NCBI GenBank assembly: GCA_910585035.1
Contig: CAJUEF010000007.1
Span: forward strand, 1-64,000
Source of the DNA: an uncultured Christensenellaceae bacterium
GTDB lineage: Bacteria; Bacillota; Clostridia; Christensenellales; MGBC116941
Direction of reading: 5' to 3'
Length of the DNA stretch: 64,000 nt
The notes below the pieces were generated by a model. It was given only the letters and a program-made list of their open reading frames with translations, ran no database searches and was not told the origin of the DNA. Every line of letters begins with the position of its first letter. The first letter of the stretch is position 1. The position numbers and the translations under genes were made by a program. Below, one piece after another: positions 41,613-50,048 of the stretch.

Positions 41613-42211
41613 TGAATACTTACATCTATGAATACGGAGATAACCTATATATAAATTTATCCAACACCTGTACTAATGACTGCGTCTTTTGCGTCCGCAG
41701 GCAGCAAAGTATTATGGGCGGACTTAACCTTTGGCTAAGTGAAGACGCACTTGCAAAGGATGTTATTGCTGATTTGGAGCAAAAAGACCTTTCAAAATAT
41801 GCAATGGTTGTTTTTTGCGGATACGGAGAGCCAACCTCAAACATAGATGCGCTTGTTGAAGTAGGTAAATACCTTAGAACTAAAGGAGTTACCGTAAAGC
41901 TCAACACCAATGGTCAGGGCAGCCTCTATCATGGTCGGGACATTATTCCGGAAATTGCCCCATACATAGATATTGTTTCAATCAGCTTAAACGAATGCAG
42001 TGCAGAGAGCTATAACAAGGTTAGCTGCAGTGAATACGGCGAGCAAGCCTTTGATGCTGTAATTGCTTTTATAAAGGGCTGCGTAAAGGCTATTCCAAAA
42101 GTTGTTGTAACTGTGGTGGATATAATACCGGAGGAACATATTGAGCAGTGCAAGACTCTTGCAAATGAGCTGGGTGCAGAGCTGCGTGTCCGCAATTATA
42201 CCAAATACTAA
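41612..42211 (+). CDS. TatD-associated radical SAM protein
   Basis: This 199-residue protein has the radical SAM cluster motif C20-x3-C24-x2-C27 and a G-Y-G-E-P-T near 71. It matches the group of radical SAM proteins found next to or fused with TatD in Clostridia; their reaction is not known. The 1-base overlap with tatD supports a joint action. It is smaller than most radical SAM enzymes and has no extra Cys-rich domain. Confidence 0.88.
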   Translation: MNTYIYEYGDNLYINLSNTCTNDCVFCVRRQQSIMGGLNLWLSEDALAKDVIADLEQKDLSKYAMVVFCGYGEPTSNIDALVEVGKYLRTKGVTVKLNTNGQGSLYHGRDIIPEIAPYIDIVSISLNECSAESYNKVSCSEYGEQAFDAVIAFIKGCVKAIPKVVVTVVDIIPEEHIEQCKTLANELGAELRVRNYTKY

Positions 42212-42216
42212 GACTT

Positions 42217-42927
42217 ATGGAGCGGATAGACGATTTGCAAATAAAGGGTCTGCATATAATTCAGGATACAGACCTTTTCATGTTTGGAACGGACAGCGTA
42301 CTTCTTGCTGATTTTGCCCGGGTAAAAAAAAATACCGATGTGCTAGATATTGGCACAGGCACAGGTGTTATTTGCTTTTTGCTTTACGGCAGATGCAGCA
42401 GCGCAAAATATACAGGTATAGACATCCAGCCACGGGCTATTGAGCTGGCAAAAAGAAGCAAGGCTTTAAACGGCATTGACGAGGGCATTGAATTTATCTG
42501 TACAGACTTAAAAGACTTTACCAGAAAAAACAGTTACGATTTAGTCTGTACCAATCCTCCGTACGAAAAACTGGGAACCGGATTTACAGGCGGGAATGAA
42601 CACGTTATGAAAAGCCGCTATGAAACAGCTTCAACCCTTTTTGATATAATATCCTGCGCTGCCCGCAATTTAAAGCCTAAAGGCAGGCTTTGCATGGTAT
42701 ACAAGGCGGAGCGCATAGCCGAGCTTACTCTCGCCCTTAGCGCTCACGGGCTGGAACTAAAGGCACTACGGACTATTCAAAAAAACGCTGCAAATCCGCC
42801 AAGACTCATTCTCGTTGAAGCAATAAAGGGAGGCAATTGCGGCGTTAAGTGGCATGCGCCTCTTATAATGTATGATAACGGCGGTAAACTTACAGATGAA
42901 ATGAGGAGAATATATAATGGTGGGTAA
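42217..42927 (+). CDS. trmN6: tRNA1(Val) A37 N6-methyltransferase-like
   Basis: A 236-residue SAM methyltransferase of the YfiC type. It has a glycine-rich D-I-G-T-G-T-G near 43 and the N6-adenine motif N113-P-P-Y, which marks amino-methylation of an adenine base. Homologues methylate A37 of tRNA-Val. The Firmicute branch has few studied members, so the exact target is inferred. It precedes rsmI with an 11-base overlap. Confidence 0.9.
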   Translation: MERIDDLQIKGLHIIQDTDLFMFGTDSVLLADFARVKKNTDVLDIGTGTGVICFLLYGRCSSAKYTGIDIQPRAIELAKRSKALNGIDEGIEFICTDLKDFTRKNSYDLVCTNPPYEKLGTGFTGGNEHVMKSRYETASTLFDIISCAARNLKPKGRLCMVYKAERIAELTLALSAHGLELKALRTIQKNAANPPRLILVEAIKGGNCGVKWHAPLIMYDNGGKLTDEMRRIYNGG

Positions 42928-43738
42928 GCTGTATCTTGTATCAACTCCCATAGGAAATATGGGTGATATTACGTTGCGCGCTATAGAAACTCTTAAAAAT
43001 GTGGATATTGTTCTTGCCGAAGATACAAGAGTAACCGGCAAACTCCTATTTAATCTGGATATAAAAAAGCCTCTTATAAGCTACCATGAACACAGCAGCG
43101 GCAAACGCCATACAGACATCCTTGAGCGAATAAAGAGCGGCGAAAACGCCGCTCTTTGCAGTGATGCAGGTATGCCCTGTATATCCGACCCGGGGCAACA
43201 GCTTGTAAAGGATGCCATTGAAGAAGGAATAACCATCATTCCAATTCCCGGAGCAAACGCCATGCTTACAGGGCTTATTGCAAGCGGAATTTCCACAAAC
43301 TGTTTCACCTTTATGGGCTTTTTCCCCCGCAAAAAGAGAGAAGAAGAAATGCGCCGTGTGTCCTCATCTTTGTCCACTCTTGTGTATTACGAAAGCCCTA
43401 TGCGGATTGTTGACGCAGTAACTGCTATTGCTCAGATTATGCCGGAAAGGGAAATAGTTATTGCCCGTGAACTTACCAAGCTCCATGAAGAGTTTATCCG
43501 CGGAACCACAAAAGATGTACTGGAAAACTTAAAGAATAGAGACAGCATAAAGGGAGAAATGGTTATTATCATTGCTCCGTCAAATCCCGAAACCAAAGAA
43601 ATTACCGACAAGGAAATTGAAGATCATTTAAAAACCATGTTAAGTAACGGCGAAAGCCTGAAATCTGCCGTTAAAACCGTGTGCGAGCTTTACGGCTTAA
43701 ATAAAAACCACGTTTATGATTTAGGCAAAAAATTGTGA
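42917..43738 (+). CDS. rsmI: 16S rRNA cytidine(1402)-2'-O-methyltransferase
   Basis: RsmI methylates C1402 in the ribosomal decoding centre. The 273-residue protein begins L-Y-L-V-S-T-P-I-G-N and has A-E-D-T-R near 35, S-D-A-G-M-P near 80, I-P-G-A-N-A near 112 and G-F-F-P near 133, all typical. The ATG overlaps trmN6 by 11 bases and its own stop overlaps the possible GTG start of the next gene. Confidence 0.96.
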   Translation: MVGKLYLVSTPIGNMGDITLRAIETLKNVDIVLAEDTRVTGKLLFNLDIKKPLISYHEHSSGKRHTDILERIKSGENAALCSDAGMPCISDPGQQLVKDAIEEGITIIPIPGANAMLTGLIASGISTNCFTFMGFFPRKKREEEMRRVSSSLSTLVYYESPMRIVDAVTAIAQIMPEREIVIARELTKLHEEFIRGTTKDVLENLKNRDSIKGEMVIIIAPSNPETKEITDKEIEDHLKTMLSNGESLKSAVKTVCELYGLNKNHVYDLGKKL

Positions 43739-43749
43739 AAGAAGCTAAA

Positions 43750-44307
43750 ATGAATAACAATCTGCAATTTGAAGAAATAACAAAATCATACAAAGGTCTT
43801 AAAGAAATAAAAGAACTTTATTTTGCCTCTTTTCCAAAAGAGGAACGTATGCCCTTTTGGTATATAGTAAGAAAGACAGCTTTTGACATGGTGGATTTCC
43901 TCGCAGTATGTGACGGCGATGATATAGTAGGTATGTCTTATATAATGAAAAAGGATGACCTTGTATATATACAGTATCTTGCCATAAACGGTAAACACCA
44001 CTCAAAGGGCTATGGCAGCCGCACTCTTGACGGTTTAAAAGAGCGTTACTCCGGCTGTCGTATTATTCTTGAAATTGAAGAAATGAATTCCTTGTCAGAA
44101 AACTTTGACCAGCGCCTTCGCAGAAAAGCATTTTATGAAAAGAACGGATTTAAAGAAGCTGGCATTATACTTGACGAGTTTGGAAATAAATATGAATTTT
44201 TTAACTTTAACGGTGAATTTACCATTAAAGAATACCATGAACTGGTTAAAAAATTCCGCGGCGCTTTTATTTATTTTTTTACAAAGCCAAAGGTATATTT
44301 TAAATAA
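43750..44307 (+). CDS. GNAT-family acetyltransferase
   Basis: Start ATG 43750 or GTG 43735; both have weak SD sequences, the former with AAAGAAG. The core V-Y-I-Q-Y-L-A-I-N-G then H-S-K-G-Y-G-S-R-T-L near residue 90 is the acetyl-CoA binding loop, and R-K-A-F-Y-E-K-N-G-F near 135 is the usual GNAT end. The substrate is unknown. It overlaps or abuts rsmI and lies before recF. Confidence 0.88.
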   Translation: MNNNLQFEEITKSYKGLKEIKELYFASFPKEERMPFWYIVRKTAFDMVDFLAVCDGDDIVGMSYIMKKDDLVYIQYLAINGKHHSKGYGSRTLDGLKERYSGCRIILEIEEMNSLSENFDQRLRRKAFYEKNGFKEAGIILDEFGNKYEFFNFNGEFTIKEYHELVKKFRGAFIYFFTKPKVYFK

Positions 44308-44363
44308 CCTCATTAATTTTTCTTTTACTTTACGATGGGGTTAATTAGTGATAAAATTTAAGT

Positions 44364-45410
44364 ATGTATATTACCAGCTTGCACATAAAAGGCTTTAGAA
44401 ACTTAAAGCCGGAAATATTTGCGCCATCCAAAGGCTGCAATGTCATCCTTGGTCATAATGCTCAGGGAAAGACTAACCTTTTGGAAGCAATATATTACTG
44501 TGCCTTTGGCAAAAGCCACCGTCAAAAAACTGACGAGGGGCTTATTTCTTTCGATTCCCAGTTTGCCTCCCTTAAATGCTATTATTTAAGAGACGAGCTT
44601 CATCATAACATAAACGTGCAGCTTAACCATGGTCAGAAAAAAATAGCCGTAGATGGCTCTGCAATAAAAAAGCGCAGCGAATTAATTGGAAAGCTTCCTG
44701 TTATTATGTTCTGTCCCGAGGATTTAAACATCGTTAAAGGCAGCCCCGGTGAACGCAGAAAGTACATGGATAGAGGGCTTTCCCAATTATATCCCCGTTA
44801 TTTTGAATCACTTAGTAAATATTACGCAGCTCTGAAAAACCGCAATGCAGATTTAAAGACCGGTGGAAAATCCCTGGAAGCATGGAACGAACAGCTAAGT
44901 AAATACGGAACGGTTATAAATAAATTTCGTCAAAAATATATTGAGGATATATGTGCAAAGGCAGCAGGTATTCACAGATATATGGTAATAAAAGAAAAAA
45001 TATCCCTTGCACTTAACATTGACACTCGGCTATTAGAAGAACAAAGCTATATTAGAGCCCTTGAACAAAGCCGTGAAAAAGATTTAAAGCTTGGCATAAC
45101 CACCATTGGTCCCCATAAAGATGACGTGGAAATAACTATTATGGGCAAAGAAGCAAAACTCTTTGGGTCTCAAGGGCAACAGCGCACCATTGCTCTTTCC
45201 ATGAAGCTTGCCGAACTCAAATACATTGAAGCCCACATCGGAGAAAGTCCGGTGCTGCTTTTAGATGATGTTATGTCTGAACTTGACAAGGCAAGGCAAA
45301 GCCGTCTTATGTCTCAAATTGATGGCATACAATCCTTTATTACCACAACTCATATGGAGCTGGCTCATACGGGAGATATATATACAATGCGTAAAGGCAG
45401 TATCACTTAG
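44364..45410 (+). CDS. recF: DNA replication and repair protein RecF
   Basis: RecF loads RecA at gaps in damaged DNA. The 348-residue protein begins with the SMC-like L-H-I-K-G-F-R-N-L and Walker A G-H-N-A-Q-G-K-T-N near 30. It has the signature segment S-Q-G-Q-Q-R-T-I near 265, Walker B P-V-L-L-L-D-D-V-M near 300 and the following T-T-T-H. The start has only weak SD signals. recF normally stands between dnaN and gyrB near the replication origin; here it closes the metG-tatD-rsmI series with no dnaA or dnaN in sight. The stop codon lies within a 32-bp palindrome terminator. Confidence 0.96.
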   Translation: MYITSLHIKGFRNLKPEIFAPSKGCNVILGHNAQGKTNLLEAIYYCAFGKSHRQKTDEGLISFDSQFASLKCYYLRDELHHNINVQLNHGQKKIAVDGSAIKKRSELIGKLPVIMFCPEDLNIVKGSPGERRKYMDRGLSQLYPRYFESLSKYYAALKNRNADLKTGGKSLEAWNEQLSKYGTVINKFRQKYIEDICAKAAGIHRYMVIKEKISLALNIDTRLLEEQSYIRALEQSREKDLKLGITTIGPHKDDVEITIMGKEAKLFGSQGQQRTIALSMKLAELKYIEAHIGESPVLLLDDVMSELDKARQSRLMSQIDGIQSFITTTHMELAHTGDIYTMRKGSIT

Positions 45411-45436
45411 CCATATGGCTAAGTGATACTATTTTT
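45399..45436 (+). terminator. 32-bp perfect palindrome terminator ending recF
   Basis: AGTATCACTTAGCCAT is followed directly by its exact reverse complement, then ATTTTT. The recF stop codon TAG is in the left arm. Confidence 0.88.
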
Positions 45437-45492
45437 AAAGCTTAATATACAATTGAAAAACAACAAATACCCATGATATTTAAAATATTTCT

Positions 45493-46446
45493 TTATTCCT
45501 CACTCTTTTGAGGACGGCTAAAAAGCTTGCTTAAAACCTCTTCACCCTTGGCATTTTCGAATAAAATAGAATACACACTATGGCATATTGGCAGCTCAAC
45601 ATCATATTTTTTTGATAACACCTCAAGAGCTTTTGCAGTATAAACCCCCTCTGCCAACAGTCCATAGTCCTCCCCCTTTATAACTCGTTCTCCATATGCC
45701 CTGTTGTGGCTGAATTCGGAAAACACCGTTGCGCCGTAATCTCCAAGATGGGAAAGCCCATAAGCACACATGCCGTCTCCGCCCATAGCTGTTATCAGCC
45801 TGTTTATCTCCCTTGTTCCCCTTGATATAAGCACGCCCTTTAAAGAACCAACGCCCAGCCCGTCCAGCATGCCTGAGGCAATGCCAATAACATTTTTGGT
45901 TGCTGCACCTATTTCATTTCCAATCATATCACTGCCGTAATAAAAGCGTATAAGATCACTGGAAAACAAATTAATAAGCCTGTTTTTTACATCATTGTCA
46001 AAGCTGTCAATAACCATGCAGTTAGGGCGTCCTTTTGTAAAGTCCTGCACATGCCCGGGGCCTACCCATATTGCCAGCTTGCATTTTGAATATTCTCCCA
46101 CAATTTCACTAAGACGTTTACCGCTGCTCTCCTCAAGTCCTTTCATACACAGTACCAGAGTTTTGTCCTCAATTCCCTTTTCGGTAAGCTCCTTCATAAG
46201 TCCACGCAGCCCTTGGGCGTTTATTGATATAACTATAATGTCAGAATTGGCAATCGTCCTTTCAATATCACTGCACATAGTTACATTATCATTTAAAGTT
46301 AAAAGCCTGTTTTTACGGGTGTCTTTAAGTTCGTTAAAATCCTTTGAAGTTTCTCTGCCGTAAAGCAGCATGCTGTGTCCTATTTTGCCAAGATACCACG
46401 CAATAAACGTGCCCCATCTTCCGCAGCCTATAACTGATATATTCAA
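45493..46446 (-). CDS. gpsA: NAD(P)-dependent glycerol-3-phosphate dehydrogenase
   Basis: GpsA makes sn-glycerol-3-phosphate for phospholipids. The 317-residue protein starts I-S-V-I-G-C-G-R-W-G-T, the NAD-binding loop, with V-G-P-G-H near 126 and the catalytic-Lys segment N-E-I-G-A-A-T-K-N-V-I-G near 177. Compared with the usual G-A-x-K-N-V it is a bit divergent, but all motifs are present. It is transcribed alone, away from perR. Confidence 0.92.
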   Translation of the reverse strand: MNISVIGCGRWGTFIAWYLGKIGHSMLLYGRETSKDFNELKDTRKNRLLTLNDNVTMCSDIERTIANSDIIVISINAQGLRGLMKELTEKGIEDKTLVLCMKGLEESSGKRLSEIVGEYSKCKLAIWVGPGHVQDFTKGRPNCMVIDSFDNDVKNRLINLFSSDLIRFYYGSDMIGNEIGAATKNVIGIASGMLDGLGVGSLKGVLISRGTREINRLITAMGGDGMCAYGLSHLGDYGATVFSEFSHNRAYGERVIKGEDYGLLAEGVYTAKALEVLSKKYDVELPICHSVYSILFENAKGEEVLSKLFSRPQKSEE

Positions 46447-46506
46447 AACTATCTCTCCTTAAACTTATTAACATTTATTTTATGAATAGTATACCCAACT
46501 AAATAT

Positions 46507-46534
46507 CATAATTCAATAAAATAATTGAATTATG
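46507..46534. promoter_or_regulatory. Inverted repeat before perR, candidate PerR/Fur site
   Basis: CATAATTCAAT and its complement ATTGAATTATG flank AAAATA just upstream of the perR -35 box. It has the AT-rich ATAAT...ATTAT type of symmetry seen in Per boxes (TTATAATnATTATAA), not an exact match. Confidence 0.45.
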
Positions 46535-46538
46535 TCTA

Positions 46539-46567
46539 TTGACTATCTTTTTAACAAGTATTATAAT
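46539..46567 (+). promoter_or_regulatory. Promoter of perR-rbr
   Basis: TTGACT, 17 bases, TATAAT. A second palindrome (AACAAT...ATTGTT, 46590-46608) lies just downstream in the 5' leader. Confidence 0.75.
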
Positions 46568-46624
46568 TAAAACATTGAAAATAAATAGTAACAATTATTA
46601 ATATTGTTGATGTGGTGGTATATT

Positions 46625-47008
46625 ATGAAATATTCAAAGCAAAGGGAGCTTATATATAATGCTTTGGCTGAAAACAAAATTCATCCCTCGGCAGATGAGA
46701 TTTACAATATTTTAAAAAATGATCATCCGGCTCTTAGCCTTGCAACTGTATACAGAAATTTAAATCAGCTTGCAGAAAACCATGAAGTGCTTAAAGTGCA
46801 GATCCCCGGTCAAAAAGACAGGTTTGATTGCGATGTTCATGAGCATTACCATTTTGTTTGTGAAAAATGCGGTAAAATCTTTGATATAAAAAAAGAATGT
46901 CTGCCAATGCCTAAAGGCTGCATTGTTGAAGGTCACAGAATATCCTCTTTGGACTTATCTATAAATGGTATTTGCAAAGAATGCGCTTCTTCTGAAAAAG
47001 ATTACTAA
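46625..47008 (+). CDS. perR: PerR-type peroxide-sensing repressor (Fur family)
   Basis: Start 46625 uses GGTGG; an upstream ATG adds a short non-homologous leader. The 127-residue protein has a winged helix (1-65). Its regulatory metal ligands line up with B. subtilis PerR: H20, D68, H74, H76, D87. The Asp at the last position (D87, as Asp104) is characteristic of PerR, where Fur and Zur have Glu. The structural zinc site C79/C82 and C117/C120 is complete. It represses peroxide defence until its iron site is oxidised; the rubrerythrin gene 33 bases downstream is a typical target. Confidence 0.9.
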   Translation: MKYSKQRELIYNALAENKIHPSADEIYNILKNDHPALSLATVYRNLNQLAENHEVLKVQIPGQKDRFDCDVHEHYHFVCEKCGKIFDIKKECLPMPKGCIVEGHRISSLDLSINGICKECASSEKDY

Positions 47009-47041
47009 AAAATTATATATTATATTTAAGGAGTGATATTA

Positions 47042-47584
47042 ATGGAATTAAAGGGTTCCAAGACAGAACAAAATTTGATGACAGCATTTGCAGGTGAGTC
47101 CCAAGCAAGAACTAAATACACCTACTATGCAGCAAAAGCTAAAAAAGAAGGATATGTGCACATTTCTAACATATTTATGGAAACTGCTGAAAATGAAAAA
47201 GAACATGCAAAACTTTGGTTTAAAGCCCTTCATAACGGTGAAGTGCCTGATACCATTACAAATCTTAAAGACGCTGCCGCAGGTGAAAATTATGAGTGGA
47301 CTGACATGTATGCTGATTTCGCTAAAACAGCAAGAGAAGAAGGTTTTAACGCAATAGCCGCTCAAATGGACGGCGTTGCTGCAGTGGAAAAAGAACATGA
47401 AGAGAGATATCGCAGCCTTCTTAAGTCCATTGAAGACGGTACAGTATTTAAGAAAGAAAAGGAAATCGCTTGGAAGTGCCTTAACTGTGGTCATATCCAC
47501 TTTGGCGCTCAGGCTCCTACTGCTTGCCCTGTTTGCGCTCATCCTCAGGCTTATTTTGAAGCTCTTCCTTGCAAAAGTAAATAA
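47042..47584 (+). CDS. rbr: Rubrerythrin
   Basis: Rubrerythrin reduces hydrogen peroxide in anaerobes. The 180-residue protein has a four-helix diiron domain (E20-S-Q-A-R-T-K near the start, E-x-x-H in N-E-K-E-H-A near 53, E-K-E-H-E near 115) and a C-terminal rubredoxin domain with C-L-N-C-G and C-P-V-C (about 148-165). AAGGAG precedes ATG 47042. It is in one operon with perR and ends at a perfect terminator (47641). Confidence 0.97.
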   Translation: MELKGSKTEQNLMTAFAGESQARTKYTYYAAKAKKEGYVHISNIFMETAENEKEHAKLWFKALHNGEVPDTITNLKDAAAGENYEWTDMYADFAKTAREEGFNAIAAQMDGVAAVEKEHEERYRSLLKSIEDGTVFKKEKEIAWKCLNCGHIHFGAQAPTACPVCAHPQAYFEALPCKSK

Positions 47585-47640
47585 CAACTAGGTTAAATAA
47601 ACATTTTAAATTTATATTTTTCGAGTTTAACGATTAAATA

Positions 47641-47675
47641 AAAATCTCCCATGAATTTCATGGGAGATTTTTATT
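47641..47675. terminator. Bidirectional terminator after rbr
   Basis: AAAATCTCCCATGAA pairs with TTCATGGGAGATTTT; T-runs exist in both directions, and the XRE gene converges here. Confidence 0.92.
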
Positions 47676-47916
47676 ATTGTATTTCCTGATCCAAACCATT
47701 GAATTCTTCTGAACTAAAAAATTCTGCCAGGGTTATTCCAAGTCCATCGCAGATAATTTTAATCGTTAAAATCTTTGGGTTTAAACTTTTGCCGTATACA
47801 ATGTTTTTAATTGACGAAGCCGGCAAGCCGCAAAGAATAGATAATCTATGTATAGTAATATCTTTCTTTCCGCAGAGTTCTAAAATCCTGTTCCTAATCG
47901 CAAGTGAAGTACTCAT
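47674..47916 (-). CDS. Small XRE-family HTH protein
   Basis: An 80-residue protein that is almost only a helix-turn-helix domain: I-R-N-R-I-L-E-L-C, then I-T-I-H-R-L-S-I-L-C-G-L, then S-S-I-K-N-I-V-Y-G, then a last helix and a short acidic tail. Many such small regulators occur in Clostridia; targets are unknown. It has AAGGAG upstream and stands alone, followed upstream by about 550 bases without a clear gene. Confidence 0.85.
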   Translation of the reverse strand: MSTSLAIRNRILELCGKKDITIHRLSILCGLPASSIKNIVYGKSLNPKILTIKIICDGLGITLAEFFSSEEFNGLDQEIQ

Positions 47917-48467
47917 ACTTATTCTCCTTATATTTTATATCTATAATAATAAACAATAATACATAATATTATGGGCTATGCGTAATACTATCGTTTATCT
48001 ATAGCCTATAACTTCACCTTTATTAAAGCTTTTACAATTTCTTTTAATTTTTGCTTTAACTGAAATAAGAAATTTATAATTTACAATATTAAAGTTATAG
48101 AATTCCCCAATGCTGACAGAATTTTAGTATTAAATAATAAGAATAAACATGTAAAAAATAAAAAAGGAATTATTTACAATTATAATATTAAACACTCCAA
48201 ATATCTATTAATTAACAAGTAGTTTATATAAAAGGGTGCTCACAAAAGCAAACGCTTTTGTAGGTAAAGGAGGAGCAAGAAAACGTGCGAATGCTTTTCT
48301 TTTTAAAATGAAAAGCGGAGCTAAGTTATCTTGCTCCGACGCAGCGGAGAAGGAGGGATAGTTCACACTTCGCCTCTCGTCTCGTGTATCACTAGAACCC
48401 TCTACGGCTTCGAATCCCCTACATCTGCATAAATAAAAAAGCTGCCTTATGGCAACTTTTTTATTTA
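47917..48467. other. AT-rich gap with decayed tRNA-like sequence
   Basis: No SD-led gene is seen here. From about 48240 the composition changes: hairpin ACAAAAGC-AAAC-GCTTTTGT (48242-48261), several GGAGC/GCTCC pieces, and segments (GCGGAGAAGGAGGGAT near 48355, TTCGAATCCCCTAC near 48409) that resemble the 3' end of the nearby tRNA-Ser, the second in opposite direction. A long reading frame over this region runs through the tRNA and is not believed to be coding. Confidence 0.5.
48431..48464 (-). terminator. Terminator of tRNA-Ser (GGA)
   Basis: AAATAAAAAAG(C)TGCC-TTAT-GGCA(A)CTTTTTTATTT; the stem has one mismatch and gives a T-run on the minus strand. Confidence 0.8.
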
Positions 48468-48559
48468 TGGCGGAGAAGGAGGGATTCGAACCCTCGAATC
48501 GCTCATCACGATTACACGATTTCCAATCGTGCGCGCTCGACCAACTACGCGACTTCTCC
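48468..48559 (-). tRNA. tRNA-Ser (anticodon GGA)
   Basis: A 92-base class II tRNA with encoded CCA. The acceptor GGAGAAG pairs with CTTCTCC. The anticodon stem CACGA/TCGTG holds TTGGAAA (anticodon GGA). A long variable arm and the GGGTTCGAATCCC T-arm are present. Confidence 0.96.
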
Positions 48560-48644
48560 ACAAGTAAATTGGTAAATTATATTTTGGTATTAAATTTTGC
48601 TTTAAAGCATTACTAAATTATTATACATATTTAATTAAATATTT

Positions 48645-49379
48645 TCAAGAGTTTTCCTCTATAAATTTATTAATTTTATTTATATATTGGCTTAAACCCT
48701 CTACAATGCATTCATGATGATCACCGGTTATTTCCACTTTTTCTTTAATTCCACTTCTTATTCCATTGTATATTATATCTGCACTTTCCGGTCTCACTGT
48801 ATGGTCGTCTCTGGAAAATATAATCATTGCAGGAACAGTTACTTTATACAGGCTTTTTTTAACCATTTTTACGGCGCAAAGCAAATCTCCAACAGATTTA
48901 CCATCCGCCTTGTAATAACGAAACATGTTTTCCTTACCATCTGGTTTATTCATAGGGTAAAACATTTTTTTGCCAAACACGGAAAATATCTTTACTCGCC
49001 CATAATGATAAATTTTTATAGGAGCTGCAACAGTTATAACCCCATCAGCTCTGCCCTGTTCTGCAGCCTGCAAAGACATTATTCCTCCTAAAGAATGACC
49101 CATGGCAAACACCTTTTTTATTCCCTTTTCTTTAAGCCTGTTTATTCCGTCTGTAACTGACATATACCACCCCTCTGGGCTGCCGTTTCTTAAACAGTCT
49201 TCAGAAATACCATGACCGGATAAAAGAGGTGCAAACACGCTGTAACCATAATCATTAAGCTCTTTTGCTGCGCTGTGCATGTAACTTGGGGACGATGTAA
49301 AGCCATGGGTAATCACAACGCCAACGTCCCTTCTGCCTTCTAACATATATTCTTTTGCTCTTTCGTCTATATTTACCAT
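48645..49379 (-). CDS. Alpha/beta hydrolase, carboxylesterase type
   Basis: A 244-residue hydrolase of the Est30/monoacylglycerol lipase type. It has the oxyanion H-G-F-T-S near 25, the nucleophile elbow G-H-S-L-G-G near 94, the Asp in S-R-D-D-H near 190 and the His in D-H-H-E-C near 220. The likely role is hydrolysis of short acyl esters; the substrate is unknown. It lies downstream of the potassium channel genes with about 20 bases between, perhaps in one operon. Confidence 0.9.
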   Translation of the reverse strand: MVNIDERAKEYMLEGRRDVGVVITHGFTSSPSYMHSAAKELNDYGYSVFAPLLSGHGISEDCLRNGSPEGWYMSVTDGINRLKEKGIKKVFAMGHSLGGIMSLQAAEQGRADGVITVAAPIKIYHYGRVKIFSVFGKKMFYPMNKPDGKENMFRYYKADGKSVGDLLCAVKMVKKSLYKVTVPAMIIFSRDDHTVRPESADIIYNGIRSGIKEKVEITGDHHECIVEGLSQYINKINKFIEENS

Positions 49380-49397
49380 AAACTAAAAAACCTTTTG

Positions 49398-50045
49398 TTA
49401 AATTTTATCTATTGCAATGTTTTTACCGATAATGCAGAGAATATCCCCTTCATTAATTGAAAAATCCGCCTGAGGAGACACAATAAACTCTTCATTTCTT
49501 CGAACACCAATAATATTAATTCCGTACTTGGTTCTGAAATTTACGCCGCTTATGGTCTTATTTACCCATTCAGGCTTTGCCTCTATCTCTACCATCTGAT
49601 GGTCGCTGGATAAAGCAATATAATCCACAATATTATTGTTGGCAATATGATGGGCAATTCTAACGCCCATTTCCTTCTCAACCAATACAACTCTGTCAAC
49701 GCCAATTTTACGAAGAGCTTTTGCATGCAGCTCCGAGCTTGCCTTAGCCCACAAGCTTGATACATTGCAATCTTTACATATAATAGCACACATTATGCTG
49801 CTTTGAATGTCATTTCCTATTCCAATAATTACGCCGTCAAACTCTTCTATACCAAGCTCACGCACAGCGTCTTCATCAACAACGTCCGCAATGGCAACAT
49901 GGGTCACATAATCTTGAATTGGAACAAGATGCTCCTCATTAATATCTACAGCAAGCACCTCATTGCCCATATTTGCCAGTTCCACTGCTAAATTCTGGCC
50001 AAACCTTCCAAGTCCAAGTACTGCATATTTTTTCATTTTATTCAC
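49398..50045 (-). CDS. ktrA: Potassium uptake regulatory subunit KtrA/TrkA type
   Basis: A 215-residue RCK protein. Residues 5-120 form a Rossmann domain (A-V-L-G-L-G-R-F-G-Q-N-L-A near 8 and D-I-N-E-E near 35), which binds ATP/ADP or NAD. The rest is a TrkA-C domain. It gates the membrane subunit encoded 3 bases upstream. AGGAG lies before the ATG. Confidence 0.94.
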   Translation of the reverse strand: MNKMKKYAVLGLGRFGQNLAVELANMGNEVLAVDINEEHLVPIQDYVTHVAIADVVDEDAVRELGIEEFDGVIIGIGNDIQSSIMCAIICKDCNVSSLWAKASSELHAKALRKIGVDRVVLVEKEMGVRIAHHIANNNIVDYIALSSDHQMVEIEAKPEWVNKTISGVNFRTKYGINIIGVRRNEEFIVSPQADFSINEGDILCIIGKNIAIDKI

Positions 50046-50048
50046 TCC

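Noticed and set aside
48208..48561. 117-codon reading frame on the minus strand
   Set aside because: It runs through the whole tRNA-Ser (GGA) and its terminator, and its peptide is low in coding character.
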